Translations under genes and position numbers: made by a program
Shown: positions 49,977 to 57,809 of the stretch, piece by piece
Layout: each line of letters starts with the position of its first letter
Position numbering within the stretch: the stretch's first letter is position 1
The notes under the pieces: generated by a model
The model's input: the letters and a program-made list of their open reading frames with translations, nothing else
The model's database searches: none
What the model was told of the DNA's origin: nothing
Source of the DNA: Citricoccus sp. SGAir0253
GTDB taxonomy: Bacteria > Actinomycetota > Actinomycetes > Actinomycetales > Micrococcaceae
Length of the DNA: 64,000 bases
NCBI RefSeq assembly: GCF_005877055.1
Contig: NZ_CP039424.1
Location: forward strand, 1,116,001 to 1,180,000
Direction of reading: 5' to 3'

Positions 49977-50305
49977 CGTACGTCATCGCCCTGCCGTGTG
50001 TGGACCTCAAGGACAAGGCCTGCATCGAGGAATGCCCGGTCGACTGCATCTACGAGGGGGAGCGCTCCCTCTACATCCACCCGGACGAGTGCGTCGACTG
50101 CGGCGCCTGCGAGCCCGTGTGCCCCGTGGAGGCCATCTACTACGAGGACGACGTCCCGGAGGAGTGGTCGGAGTACTACAAGGCGAACGTCGAGTTCTTC
50201 GACGACCTGGGCTCCCCGGGCGGCGCCGCGAAGATGGGCCTGATCACCAAGGACCACCCGATCATCGCCGCCCTGCCGCCGCAGCCCACGCCGGCCGGCC
50301 TGTAG
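49973..50305 (+). CDS. fdxA: 7Fe ferredoxin (3Fe-4S / 4Fe-4S), FdxA-type
   Basis: The 110-residue protein carries the 7Fe pattern: Cys9, Cys17, Cys21 and Cys25 in 'CVDLKDKACIEECPVDC', then Cys40, Cys43, Cys46 and Cys50 in 'CVDCGACEPVC'. It is a low-potential electron carrier in the cytoplasm. GTG start. The stop shares one base with the dapC start (TAGTG). The pairing fdxA-dapC is conserved in actinobacteria. Confidence 0.96.
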   Translation: MTYVIALPCVDLKDKACIEECPVDCIYEGERSLYIHPDECVDCGACEPVCPVEAIYYEDDVPEEWSEYYKANVEFFDDLGSPGGAAKMGLITKDHPIIAALPPQPTPAGL

Positions 50306-51486
50306 TGCTCACGCTCCCCGAGTACCCCTGGGAGTCCCTGGCCCCCTACCGCCGCACGGCCCAGGCCCACCCCGGGGGGATCTGCGACCTGTCCATCGGC
50401 ACCCCCGTGGACGACACCCCCGAGCTGATCCAGCGTGCCCTGGCCGATGCGGCCAACGCCCACGGCTATCCCACGACGCACGGCACCCCGGCCCTGCGCG
50501 AGGCCATCGCCGGCTGGTTCGGCCGCCGCCGCGGCGTGCCCGGGCTGGACCCGCAGGCCGTGATCCCCACGGTGGGCTCCAAGGAGTTCATCGCCTGGCT
50601 GCCGCTGCTGCTCGGGATCGGCCCCGGGGACGTGGTGGTGCGGCCCACGGTGGCCTACCCGACGTACGACATCGGCGCCCTGCTCGTGGGCGCCGAGGCC
50701 GTGGCCGCGGACTCCCTCGACGAGCTCGACGCGGCCACCCGCGCCCGCGTGCGCCTGGTCTGGACCAACTCCCCGGGCAATCCCACCGGGCGGGTGGCCC
50801 CGGCCGCCGAGCTGCGCGCCGTCGTCGACCAGGCCCGCGCGCTGGGCGCCGTGGTCGCCGGGGACGAGTGCTACGCCGAGCTCGGCTGGGAGCAGTGGGA
50901 CCACCCCGGCTCCGGCACCCCCTGCATCCTGGCCCCCGAGGTCTCCGGCGGGGACCACACCGGGCTGCTGAGCGTGTACTCGCTGTCCAAGCAGTCCAAC
51001 CTCGCCGGCTACCGCGCCGCTTTCGCCGCGGGCGACCCGGCGATCGTGGCCAACCTCGTGAACTCCCGCAAGCACGCCGGGATGATCGTCCCCGCCCCCG
51101 TGCAGGCCGCCATGACGGTGGCCCTGCAGGACGACGCCCACGTGGCGGCGCAGAAGGACCGCTACCGGGCGCGGCGCGCCCTGCTCAAGGACGCCCTGGC
51201 GGCCGCCGGGCTCGTGGTGGACCACTCCGAGGCCGGGCTGTACCTGTGGACGCGGGACGGGGACCGCGACGGCGCCCGGGACGGCTCGCCGGCGGGCCCC
51301 GGGACCCCTCCGGCTCCCACCCCGGAGGACAGCTGGGCGCTCGTCGGCCGGCTGGCCGAGCAGGGCATCCTCGCCGGTCCGGGCACCTTCTACGGCGCGG
51401 CCGGGAACGGCTACGCACGCGTGGCGATCACCGCCACGGATGAGGCCGTGGCCCGCGCCGCGGAGCGCCTGCACGCCCTGCGCTGA
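50305..51486 (+). CDS. dapC: Succinyldiaminopimelate transaminase
   Basis: The 393-residue protein is a fold-type I aminotransferase converting N-succinyl-2-amino-6-ketopimelate to N-succinyl-LL-DAP. Visible: 'CDLSIGTPVDDTPELIQRALADAANAHGYPTTHGTPALREAIAGWFGRR', 'VWTNSPGNPTGRV', 'VVAGDECYAELGW', the PLP-lysine region 'SVYSLSKQSNLAGYRAAF' and 'GPGTFYGAAGNGYARVAIT'. A Gly/Asp/Pro insert lies at ~320-340. The GTG start overlaps the fdxA stop by one base. The dapD and dapE genes lie 2.5-4.5 kb downstream. Confidence 0.95.
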   Translation: MLTLPEYPWESLAPYRRTAQAHPGGICDLSIGTPVDDTPELIQRALADAANAHGYPTTHGTPALREAIAGWFGRRRGVPGLDPQAVIPTVGSKEFIAWLPLLLGIGPGDVVVRPTVAYPTYDIGALLVGAEAVAADSLDELDAATRARVRLVWTNSPGNPTGRVAPAAELRAVVDQARALGAVVAGDECYAELGWEQWDHPGSGTPCILAPEVSGGDHTGLLSVYSLSKQSNLAGYRAAFAAGDPAIVANLVNSRKHAGMIVPAPVQAAMTVALQDDAHVAAQKDRYRARRALLKDALAAAGLVVDHSEAGLYLWTRDGDRDGARDGSPAGPGTPPAPTPEDSWALVGRLAEQGILAGPGTFYGAAGNGYARVAITATDEAVARAAERLHALR

Positions 51487-51532
51487 GGCCTTCGTCACGG
51501 TCGGCGATTCCGTGCTGGTGCCCGGCACTTGG

Positions 51533-51538
51533 TAGCGT
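51533..51538 (+). promoter_or_regulatory. -10 box of gltA
   Basis: TAGCGT, giving a ~90-nt leader before gltA. A GTG 5 nt downstream opens a 14-codon frame that stops at 51585-51587, at the start of the first leader repeat. Confidence 0.4.
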
Positions 51539-51582
51539 TGACGTGGATTGGGCTCCGCGACCCCACTGTCGGCGCGGCGGCC

Positions 51583-51625
51583 CGTAGACAGACCACCTGG
51601 TCCGCAGACAGACCACCTCATGAGG
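51583..51625 (+). repeat. Direct repeat plus Shine-Dalgarno palindrome in the gltA leader
   Basis: Two 16-bp copies (51583-51598 and 51603-51618) differ at one base and start 20 bp apart; their core is AGACAGACCACCT. The second copy runs into CCTCATGAGG (51616-51625), a perfect palindrome that includes part of the gltA ribosome-binding site GAGGGAG. Confidence 0.8.
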
Positions 51626-51633
51626 GAGTACCC

Positions 51634-52917
51634 ATGACCGACAACACTTCAGCCGCGCTGTCCGTCGACGGCACGAGCGTCGACCTGGCCCGCGAACGGG
51701 CGACCGCGGGCAACGACGGGCTGAACATCGGACCCCTGCTGAAGAACACCGGTCTGGTCACGTACGACCCCGGCTTCATGAACACCGCGAACACCAAGTC
51801 CGCCATCACCTTCATCGACGGCGACGAGGGCGTGCTGCGCTACCGCGGCTACCCGATCGAGCAGCTGGCCGAGAAGTCCTCGTTCCTCGAGGTCGCCTAC
51901 CTGCTGATCTACGGCGAGCTGCCGACCTCCGACCAGCTCGGCGCGTGGGACGAGAACATCCGCCGCCACACCATGCTGCACGAGGACCTCAAGGGCTTCT
52001 TCTCCGGCTTCCCGCGGGACGCGCACCCGATGCCGGTGCTGTCCTCGGCCGTGTCCGCGCTGTCCACGTTCTATCCCGACTCCCTGGACCCCTTCGACGA
52101 GGAGCAGGTCCACATCTCGACCATCCGCCTCATGGCGAAGCTGCCGGTCATCGCGTCGTACGCGTTCAAGAAGTCCATGGGCCAGCCCATGCTCTACCCG
52201 GACAACTCCCTGAACCTGGTGGAGAACTTCCTGCGCCAGTGCTTCGGCGTCCCGGCCGAGCCGTACGAGCTGGACCCGGACATGGTCAAGGCCCTGGACC
52301 TGCTGCTGATGCTGCACGCCGACCACGAGCAGAACTGCTCCACCTCGACCGTGCGCCTCGTGGGCTCCTCCCAGGCCAACATGTTCGCCTCCGTCTCCGC
52401 CGGCATCAACGCCCTCTACGGCCCGCTGCACGGCGGGGCCAACGAGGCCGTGCTGAACATGCTGCGCCGCATCCAGGCCGAGGGCATCAGCCCCGAGGAC
52501 TTCATGGAGAAGGTGAAGAACAAGGAGGCCGGCGTCAAGCTGATGGGCTTCGGGCACCGGGTCTACAAGAACTACGACCCGCGCGCGAAGATCATCAAGA
52601 AGACCGCGGAGGAGATCCTCGGCAAGCTCGGCGGCAACGACGAGCTGCTGGAGATCGCCCAGCGCCTCGAGGAGAAGGCCCTCGCGGACGACTACTTCGT
52701 GGAGCGCCGCCTGTATCCGAACGTCGACTTCTACACCGGCGTGATCTACAAGGCGATGGGCTTCCCGGAGAAGATGTTCACCGTGCTGTTCGCCCTGGGC
52801 CGCCTGCCCGGCTGGATCGCCCAGTGGCGCGAGCTGATGGAGGACAAGTCCACCAAGATCGGCCGTCCGCGCCAGGTGTACACCGGCTACGACCTGCGGG
52901 ACTACCCGGGCGCCTGA
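51634..52917 (+). CDS. gltA: Citrate synthase (type II)
   Basis: The 427-residue protein condenses oxaloacetate and acetyl-CoA. Typical motifs are seen: 'TFIDGDEGVLRYRGYPIEQLAEKSSFLEVAYLLIYGELP', 'LHADHEQNCSTSTVRLVGSSQANMFASVSAGINALYGPLHGGANEAVLNML' (substrate His), 'GVKLMGFGHRVYKNYDPRA' (catalytic His) and 'NVDFYTGVIYKAMGFP' (catalytic Asp). ATG 51634 follows GAGGGAG. It interrupts the dapC-dapD-dapE neighbourhood. The leader carries repeats that could sequester the ribosome-binding site. Confidence 0.97.
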   Translation: MTDNTSAALSVDGTSVDLARERATAGNDGLNIGPLLKNTGLVTYDPGFMNTANTKSAITFIDGDEGVLRYRGYPIEQLAEKSSFLEVAYLLIYGELPTSDQLGAWDENIRRHTMLHEDLKGFFSGFPRDAHPMPVLSSAVSALSTFYPDSLDPFDEEQVHISTIRLMAKLPVIASYAFKKSMGQPMLYPDNSLNLVENFLRQCFGVPAEPYELDPDMVKALDLLLMLHADHEQNCSTSTVRLVGSSQANMFASVSAGINALYGPLHGGANEAVLNMLRRIQAEGISPEDFMEKVKNKEAGVKLMGFGHRVYKNYDPRAKIIKKTAEEILGKLGGNDELLEIAQRLEEKALADDYFVERRLYPNVDFYTGVIYKAMGFPEKMFTVLFALGRLPGWIAQWRELMEDKSTKIGRPRQVYTGYDLRDYPGA

Positions 52918-52954
52918 GCCCCGGCCCGGACACCCCGGCGCCCCCCACCACGCG

Positions 52955-53023
52955 ACTGGCGGTCGATTCCGCCCCGGTTCCGGCCCCTTTCGGGGCCATT
53001 CCGGGGCGGAATCGACCGCCAGT
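52955..53023. terminator. 23-bp perfect palindromic hairpin after gltA
   Basis: Arm 52955-52977 (ACTGGCGGTCGATTCCGCCC plus CGG) pairs without mismatch with 53001-53023. Inside it a second helix GGCCCC/GGGGCC (52982-52987 with 52992-52997) closes a TTTC loop. It lies between convergent gltA and the lysozyme-like gene, so it can terminate both. Its length and perfection also suit a repeated extragenic palindrome. Confidence 0.85.
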
Positions 53024-53063
53024 TCGCGTCTCCGGGGACAGGGGGGCGGCGTCCCGCGGCGGC

Positions 53064-53918
53064 TCAGCCGGCGAGGGTGATCGTCACGGCGCCGTCGGTG
53101 CCCGTGGCGGGCGCCCAGCCGTGGTCGGCCCGCACCCAGCCCTGGCCGCCGAAGGACGCGGCCGTGACCCCGAACCGGTCGGCGTGGGCCACGGCCCACT
53201 GCACGAGCGCCCAGCCGCGCGTCCCGGTGGCGGGGATCGTCACGGTGCGCCCGTCGCGGGAGACGGACGGCTCCACGGCGGACAGCTGGTCCTCCAGCGC
53301 CGCCACGAGGGCCTCGGCGTCCCCCGGGGCGTCCGGGGCCTTCAGCACGCAGTTCAGGGCGGCGGGGGAGTGGCCGGTCAGGGCGGAGGCGTAGGCCCGG
53401 CCCTCCGGCTCGTGGTCGGCATAGGCATCGGGGTAGGCCGAGCGCTGCACCGCCTGGGCGGCCACCGTGATGTCGACCTGCTCGAAGTCCGGCACCAGCC
53501 GCTCGAGCTCCTGGTAGAACCGGTTCGCCGCGTAGACGGGGTCCATCACCTGCTCCTCGGAGCCCCAGCCCTGCGTGGGGCGCTGCTGGAACAGGCCCCG
53601 GGAGTCGGGACCCGCCTCGTCCCCGTAGTCGATGTTGCGCAGCTTGGACTCCTGCACCGCGGTGGCGATGCCGATCGAGGCCGCGCGCGCGGGCAGGCCC
53701 CGGTCCAGGGACACGGCGGCGATCAGGGCGGCGTTGGCGGCCTGGTCGGGGGCCAGGTCGAACGAGTCCGGGCCCACCACGGCGGTGCACCGCTCGCGGA
53801 CCAGGATCTCCGAGCCGTCGATGAACCGGGACGCCGCCCAGAACCCCCCGGCCACCAGGAGGGCGCAGACGAGCAGCACGCCCAGGGCCCGGCGACGCCG
53901 GCGCGTGCGCGGCGTCAC
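53064..53918 (-). CDS. Membrane-anchored lysozyme-like (transglycosylase-fold) protein
   Basis: The 284-residue protein starts with a basic run and one membrane helix ('ALGVLLVCALLVAGGFWAASRF'), so it faces outside. Residues ~60-160 show the goose-lysozyme/SLT-like pattern 'ARAASIGIATAVQESKLRNIDYGDEAGPDSRGLFQQRPTQGWG', with the likely catalytic Glu in QESKL and the SxGLFQQ element. The C-terminal ~90 residues form a separate domain ('GWALVQWAVAHADRFGVTAASFGGQGWVR'). It lies 15 bp after dapD on the same strand, linking wall-precursor synthesis and wall editing. GTG start. Confidence 0.8.
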   Translation of the reverse strand: MTPRTRRRRRALGVLLVCALLVAGGFWAASRFIDGSEILVRERCTAVVGPDSFDLAPDQAANAALIAAVSLDRGLPARAASIGIATAVQESKLRNIDYGDEAGPDSRGLFQQRPTQGWGSEEQVMDPVYAANRFYQELERLVPDFEQVDITVAAQAVQRSAYPDAYADHEPEGRAYASALTGHSPAALNCVLKAPDAPGDAEALVAALEDQLSAVEPSVSRDGRTVTIPATGTRGWALVQWAVAHADRFGVTAASFGGQGWVRADHGWAPATGTDGAVTITLAG

Positions 53919-53933
53919 CGGGTCACCGGTGCG

Positions 53934-54938
53934 TCAGTTGGCGTGCAGGGCATCATTGAGCGCCACGGTCTGGCCCGCGCGGGGCAGCGCCTGGACCTGG
54001 CCCGTGGAGGAGTCCCGCCGGAACAGCAGGTTCGGCACGCCGGACAGGTCCAGGGCCTTGACCTCGGACTGCGCCCCCGAGTCCTGGCGGACGGTGACGC
54101 GCGTGCCGGCGGTGACGTACAGGCCCGCCTCCACCACGCAGTCGTCGCCCACGGAGATGCCCACGCCGGAGTTGGCGCCGAGCAGCACCCGCTCGCCGAT
54201 GACGATGCGCTGCGTGCCGCCGCCGGACAGGGTGCCCATGATCGAGGCACCGCCGCCCACGTCCGAGCCGTCGCCCACGACCACGCCCGCGGAGATGCGG
54301 CCCTCGACCATCGAGGCGCCCAGGGTGCCGGCGTTGAAGTTGACGAAGCCCTCGTGCATCACCGTGGTCCCCTCGGCCAGGTGGGCGCCGAGGCGCACGC
54401 GGTCCGCGTCGCCGATGCGCACCCCGGAGGGCACCACGTAGTCGGTCATCCGCGGGAACTTGTCCACGCCGTAGACGGCCAGCGGGCCGCGGGCGCGCAG
54501 CCTCAGGCGCGTGGTCTCGAAGCCGGCCACGGCGCAGGGGCCGGCGCTGGTCCACACCACGTTCGCCAGCTTCCCGAAGATGCCGTCCAGGTTCATCGAG
54601 TTCGGCTTGGCCAGCCGGTGGGAGAGCAGGTGCAGGCGCAGCCACGCGTCGAGGGCGTCCTTCGGGGCGGCGTCCAGGTCGGCCTCGACCGTCACGACCA
54701 GCTGGGTGGTCCCGCGGTCGGCGTCCTCCGCGGCGACGGCGGCCAGCGCCTCGGCGAGGGACTCGTCCAGGGCGGAGGCCGCACCCAGGGCCGGGGCCGG
54801 GAACCAGGCGTCGAGGACGGTGCCGTCCGCGGCGAGGGTGGCCAGGCCCAGGCCGGCGGCGGTGCGCGCGGCGGCCTCCTGGCCGGCGGGGCGGTCGGTG
54901 GGCAGGGCGGAACCGGGCTGGGAGGGGGTGGAAGTCAT
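53934..54938 (-). CDS. dapD: 2,3,4,5-tetrahydropyridine-2,6-dicarboxylate N-succinyltransferase, actinobacterial type
   Basis: The 334-residue protein has an N-terminal alpha/beta domain and a left-handed beta-helix ('[112 protein letters not shown]'). It uses succinyl-CoA to succinylate tetrahydrodipicolinate. ATG 54938 ('MTSTPSQPG') is supported by a TAGGAT box 7 nt upstream; the long open frame beyond it belongs to the opposite strand. Divergent from dapE by only 18 bp. Confidence 0.95.
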   Translation of the reverse strand: MTSTPSQPGSALPTDRPAGQEAAARTAAGLGLATLAADGTVLDAWFPAPALGAASALDESLAEALAAVAAEDADRGTTQLVVTVEADLDAAPKDALDAWLRLHLLSHRLAKPNSMNLDGIFGKLANVVWTSAGPCAVAGFETTRLRLRARGPLAVYGVDKFPRMTDYVVPSGVRIGDADRVRLGAHLAEGTTVMHEGFVNFNAGTLGASMVEGRISAGVVVGDGSDVGGGASIMGTLSGGGTQRIVIGERVLLGANSGVGISVGDDCVVEAGLYVTAGTRVTVRQDSGAQSEVKALDLSGVPNLLFRRDSSTGQVQALPRAGQTVALNDALHAN

Positions 54939-54944
54939 GGGGAA

Positions 54945-54951
54945 TATCCTA
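54945..54951. promoter_or_regulatory. Interlocked divergent -10 boxes of dapD and dapE
   Basis: Plus strand TATCCT (54945-54950) is 6 nt before the dapE ATG. Minus strand TAGGAT (54951-54946) is 7 nt before the dapD ATG. The two boxes share five base pairs, so both promoters cannot be open at once. Confidence 0.65.
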
Positions 54952-54956
54952 CTGGC

Positions 54957-56147
54957 ATGGACTCCGCGCTCCCCGTCACCACCACGCCCGCCCTGCCCCC
55001 GCTCGAGGCCGACGTCGCCGTGCTGACGGCGGCCCTGCTGGACGTGCACTCCGTGTCCGACGCGGAGACCCCGTTGGCCGACGCCGTGGAGGCGGCCCTG
55101 CGCGCGCTGCCCCGGCTGCGGGTGGACCGGTTCGGGGACACCGTGGTCGCGCGCACGGAGCTCGGGCTGGACTCGCGGGTGGCGCTGGCCGGGCACCTCG
55201 ACACCGTCCCGCTGCCGACCACCCCCGGGGCGCGCGGGACGGTGCCCTCGCGCTGGGAGCCGGCGGCCGGCGTCGGCACCGTGGGCGCTGTCCCACAGGA
55301 CGCGGACGTGCTGTACGGGCGCGGGGCCACGGACATGAAGGGCGGCGTGGCCGTCCAGCTGGCGCTGGCCGGCCTGCTGGGGCGCGACGGCGGCCCGGTC
55401 CCCGTGCGCGACGTCACCTGGGTCCTCTACGACCACGAGGAGGTGGAGTCGGAGAAGTCGGGCCTGGGCCGGGTGGCCCGGCAGGCCCCCGGACTGCTGC
55501 GGGAGGCCGACTTCGCCGTGCTGCTCGAGCCCACCGACGGCGTGGTGGAGGGCGGCTGCAACGGCACGAGCCGGTACCTCGTCACCGTGCCCGGCGTGGC
55601 CGCGCACTCGGGGCGCGCCTGGCGGGGGGTCAACGCCATCCACGCGGCCGCCCCCGTGCTCGCCGCCCTCGCCGCCTACCGGCCGGCCACGGTGACCGTG
55701 GAGGGGCTGGACTACCGCGAGGGCCTGAACGCCGTGCGCATCCACGGGGGGACCGCCGGCAACGTCATCCCGGACGCCTGCGCCGTGGAGGTCAACTACC
55801 GCTTCGCACCGGACAAGACGCTGGAGCAGGCCCATGCCCACGTGTACGGGGTCCTCGGCGCCGCGGGCATCCCGGCGGAGCAGGTCCGGGTGACCGACGC
55901 CTCGCCGGCGGCCCGCCCCGGGCTGGACCACCCGGCCGCCGCGGCGTTCGTCGCCGCCGTGGGCGGCGAGCCGATGCCCAAGTACGGCTGGACCGACGTC
56001 GCCCGGTTCTCCGAGCTGGGCGTGCCCGCCGTGAACTTCGGGCCCGGGGACGCGCTGCTGGCCCACACGGACGACGAGCACGTCACCGCGGGCGCCGTCC
56101 GCCGCTGCCTCGCGGCGCTCACGCGCTGGCTCGCGCCCGGCGCCTGA
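54957..56147 (+). CDS. dapE: Succinyl-diaminopimelate desuccinylase
   Basis: The 396-residue M20 metallopeptidase removes succinate from N-succinyl-LL-DAP. Metal and catalytic motifs are visible: '[13 protein letters not shown]' (His, Asp), '[21 protein letters not shown]' (bridging Asp), '[17 protein letters not shown]' (Glu pair), '[26 protein letters not shown]' (dimer His) and '[18 protein letters not shown]' (last His). ATG 54957 is set by its -10 box at 6 nt. Confidence 0.96.
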   Translation: MDSALPVTTTPALPPLEADVAVLTAALLDVHSVSDAETPLADAVEAALRALPRLRVDRFGDTVVARTELGLDSRVALAGHLDTVPLPTTPGARGTVPSRWEPAAGVGTVGAVPQDADVLYGRGATDMKGGVAVQLALAGLLGRDGGPVPVRDVTWVLYDHEEVESEKSGLGRVARQAPGLLREADFAVLLEPTDGVVEGGCNGTSRYLVTVPGVAAHSGRAWRGVNAIHAAAPVLAALAAYRPATVTVEGLDYREGLNAVRIHGGTAGNVIPDACAVEVNYRFAPDKTLEQAHAHVYGVLGAAGIPAEQVRVTDASPAARPGLDHPAAAAFVAAVGGEPMPKYGWTDVARFSELGVPAVNFGPGDALLAHTDDEHVTAGAVRRCLAALTRWLAPGA

Positions 56148-56162
56148 GCCCCCGGCCCTCCG

Positions 56163-57050
56163 CTACTTGACGGTCAGGGCCGGGCCCATGGTCGTGGAGG
56201 TCACCGGCGCCGTGTCGCCCCCGGTGCGGGACGACAGCCGGCCGGCGAGCCGGGAGGCCAGCCAGGTGAGGATGAAGTTGATGACGATGAAGATCAGCGC
56301 GGCGATCACGAGCGTCTGCAGGATGTTGGAGTAGCCCGAGCCCAGCTGGCGCGAGTACTGCAGCAGCTCGTAGAACCCGATCAGGTAGCCCAGCGCCGAG
56401 TCCTTGATGATGACCACGAACTGGCTCAGCAGGGACGGCAGCATGGCCGTGAGCGCCTGCGGGACCTCGACCAGGCGCAGGGACTGGTTGGGGGTCATCC
56501 CCACGGCGGCCGCCGCCTCCCGCTGGCCCTTCGGCAGGGACCGCACGCCGGAGCGCACGAGCTCCGCGATCACCGCCCCGTTGTAGACGGTCAGGCCCAC
56601 GATCACGCCGTAGTAGGCCGCGTCCGTGGAGTCGATGAGCCCGGCCGGGGCCACGATCCGGGAGAAGAAGAAGTACAGGAAGAACATCATCACCAGCACG
56701 GGCACGGCGCGGAAGAACTCCACGACCACGCTCGCGGCCACCCGGATGAACGCGACCGGCGCGAGCCGGAGGAACCCGAACACGAGGCCGAACACGAGCG
56801 CGGTGATGACCGCGATGCCCGAGGACTGCAGGGTGAACTGCAGTCCCGGCAGGTAGTAGTTGGACCACGCGTTGGCGTTGAGCGCGTTGGCCCACTTGGC
56901 GGGGGCGAGCTGGTCCTGGCGGTCCAGCTGCATCAGCACGAGCACCACGAGCACCAGCACGGCGGCCAGCGCCACGGCGTTGGAGATGAGGATGTTCCGC
57001 CGGGCCCGCGGACCCGGGGCGTCGAAGAGGACGGTCGACTGCTGCTTCAT
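56163..57050 (-). CDS. gluD: Amino acid (glutamate-type) ABC transporter permease, GluD-like
   Basis: The 295-residue HisM-type permease has 'NANAWSNYYLPGLQFTLQSSGIAVITALVFGLVFGFLRL', 'VVVEFFRAVPVLVMMFFLYFFF' and the EAA loop 'LVRSGVRSLPKGQREAAAAVGMTPNQSLRLVEVPQALTAMLPSLLSQFVVIIKDSALGYLIG'. ATG 57050 overlaps the gluC stop by 4 bp. Last gene of the operon. Glutamate specificity is inferred from operon layout and SBP similarity; glutamine or another polar amino acid is possible. Confidence 0.9.
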   Translation of the reverse strand: MKQQSTVLFDAPGPRARRNILISNAVALAAVLVLVVLVLMQLDRQDQLAPAKWANALNANAWSNYYLPGLQFTLQSSGIAVITALVFGLVFGFLRLAPVAFIRVAASVVVEFFRAVPVLVMMFFLYFFFSRIVAPAGLIDSTDAAYYGVIVGLTVYNGAVIAELVRSGVRSLPKGQREAAAAVGMTPNQSLRLVEVPQALTAMLPSLLSQFVVIIKDSALGYLIGFYELLQYSRQLGSGYSNILQTLVIAALIFIVINFILTWLASRLAGRLSSRTGGDTAPVTSTTMGPALTVK

Positions 57051-57721
57051 CGGGCCACCGCCAGCTTGTCGGAGAGCCAGGTCGTCAGCAGGCCCATGGG
57101 GATCACGATCACGCAGAACCCGATCGCGATGGTCAGGAAGATGTAGATCATCAGGTCGGGGTTGAACTCGATCATCGTCTTCATCAGCCCCGAGGCCTCG
57201 GCCACCGAGGCGGCCGCGGCCACGGTCGTGTTCTTGGTCAGGGCGATCAGCGTGTTGCCCAGCGGGGTGATCGCCCCGCGCAGCGCCTGCGGCAGCACGA
57301 CCATGCGGGCCGCGGGCAGGAAGCTGAGCCCGATGGCGCGGGCCGCCTCGGCCTGGCCCTGGGGCACGGTGTTGACGCCGGAGCGGATCGCCTCGCACAC
57401 GAACGCCGCGTGGTAGATCGACAGCGCGATCACGGCGTAGGTGAAGAAGTTCAGGTTGAAGTCCCGGGAGAACTCGATCTTCAGCTGCCCCCACACGGCG
57501 AGCACGCCGAGCACCATGATGATCGTCAGCGGGGTGTTGCGCACCACGTTGACGTAGGAGGTGCCGATCGCCCGCAGGGAGCCCACGGGGGAGATGCGGA
57601 ACACCGCGAGGAGCGTGCCGAGGACGAAGGAGCCGATCGCCGCGAGCACGGTCAGCCGGACGTTCATCCAGAAGGCGCCGAGGATGTCGTACTCGGCCAG
57701 GAGTTGAAGAAAACCGTTCAT
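57047..57721 (-). CDS. gluC: Amino acid (glutamate-type) ABC transporter permease, GluC-like
   Basis: The 224-residue permease has 'LLAEYDILGAFWMNVRLTVLAAIGSFVLGTLLAVFRISPV', 'YVNVVRNTPLTIIMVLGVLAVWGQL' and the EAA loop 'AIRSGVNTVPQGQAEAARAIGLSFLPAARMVVLPQALRGAITPLGNTLIALTKNTTVA'. It lies 88 bp after the binding-protein gene; the gap holds a strong hairpin. Confidence 0.92.
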   Translation of the reverse strand: MNGFLQLLAEYDILGAFWMNVRLTVLAAIGSFVLGTLLAVFRISPVGSLRAIGTSYVNVVRNTPLTIIMVLGVLAVWGQLKIEFSRDFNLNFFTYAVIALSIYHAAFVCEAIRSGVNTVPQGQAEAARAIGLSFLPAARMVVLPQALRGAITPLGNTLIALTKNTTVAAAASVAEASGLMKTMIEFNPDLMIYIFLTIAIGFCVIVIPMGLLTTWLSDKLAVAR

Positions 57722-57747
57722 GAGCTTCCCGGGTCGTGGGGGTTCTC

Positions 57748-57787
57748 GACGGCGGCGGCCGGGCGCGGGGCCCGGACCGCCGCCGTC
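57748..57787 (-). terminator. Intra-operon hairpin between gluB and gluC
   Basis: Arms 57748-57758 and 57777-57787 pair over 11 bp; after a one-base bulge five further pairs (57759-57763 with 57771-57775) close a 7-nt loop. No T-run. Position and probable role match the hairpin between oppA and oppB: higher SBP than permease expression. Confidence 0.65.
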
Positions 57788-57809
57788 TCACTGCTCGGCG
57801 GGGCGCCGG

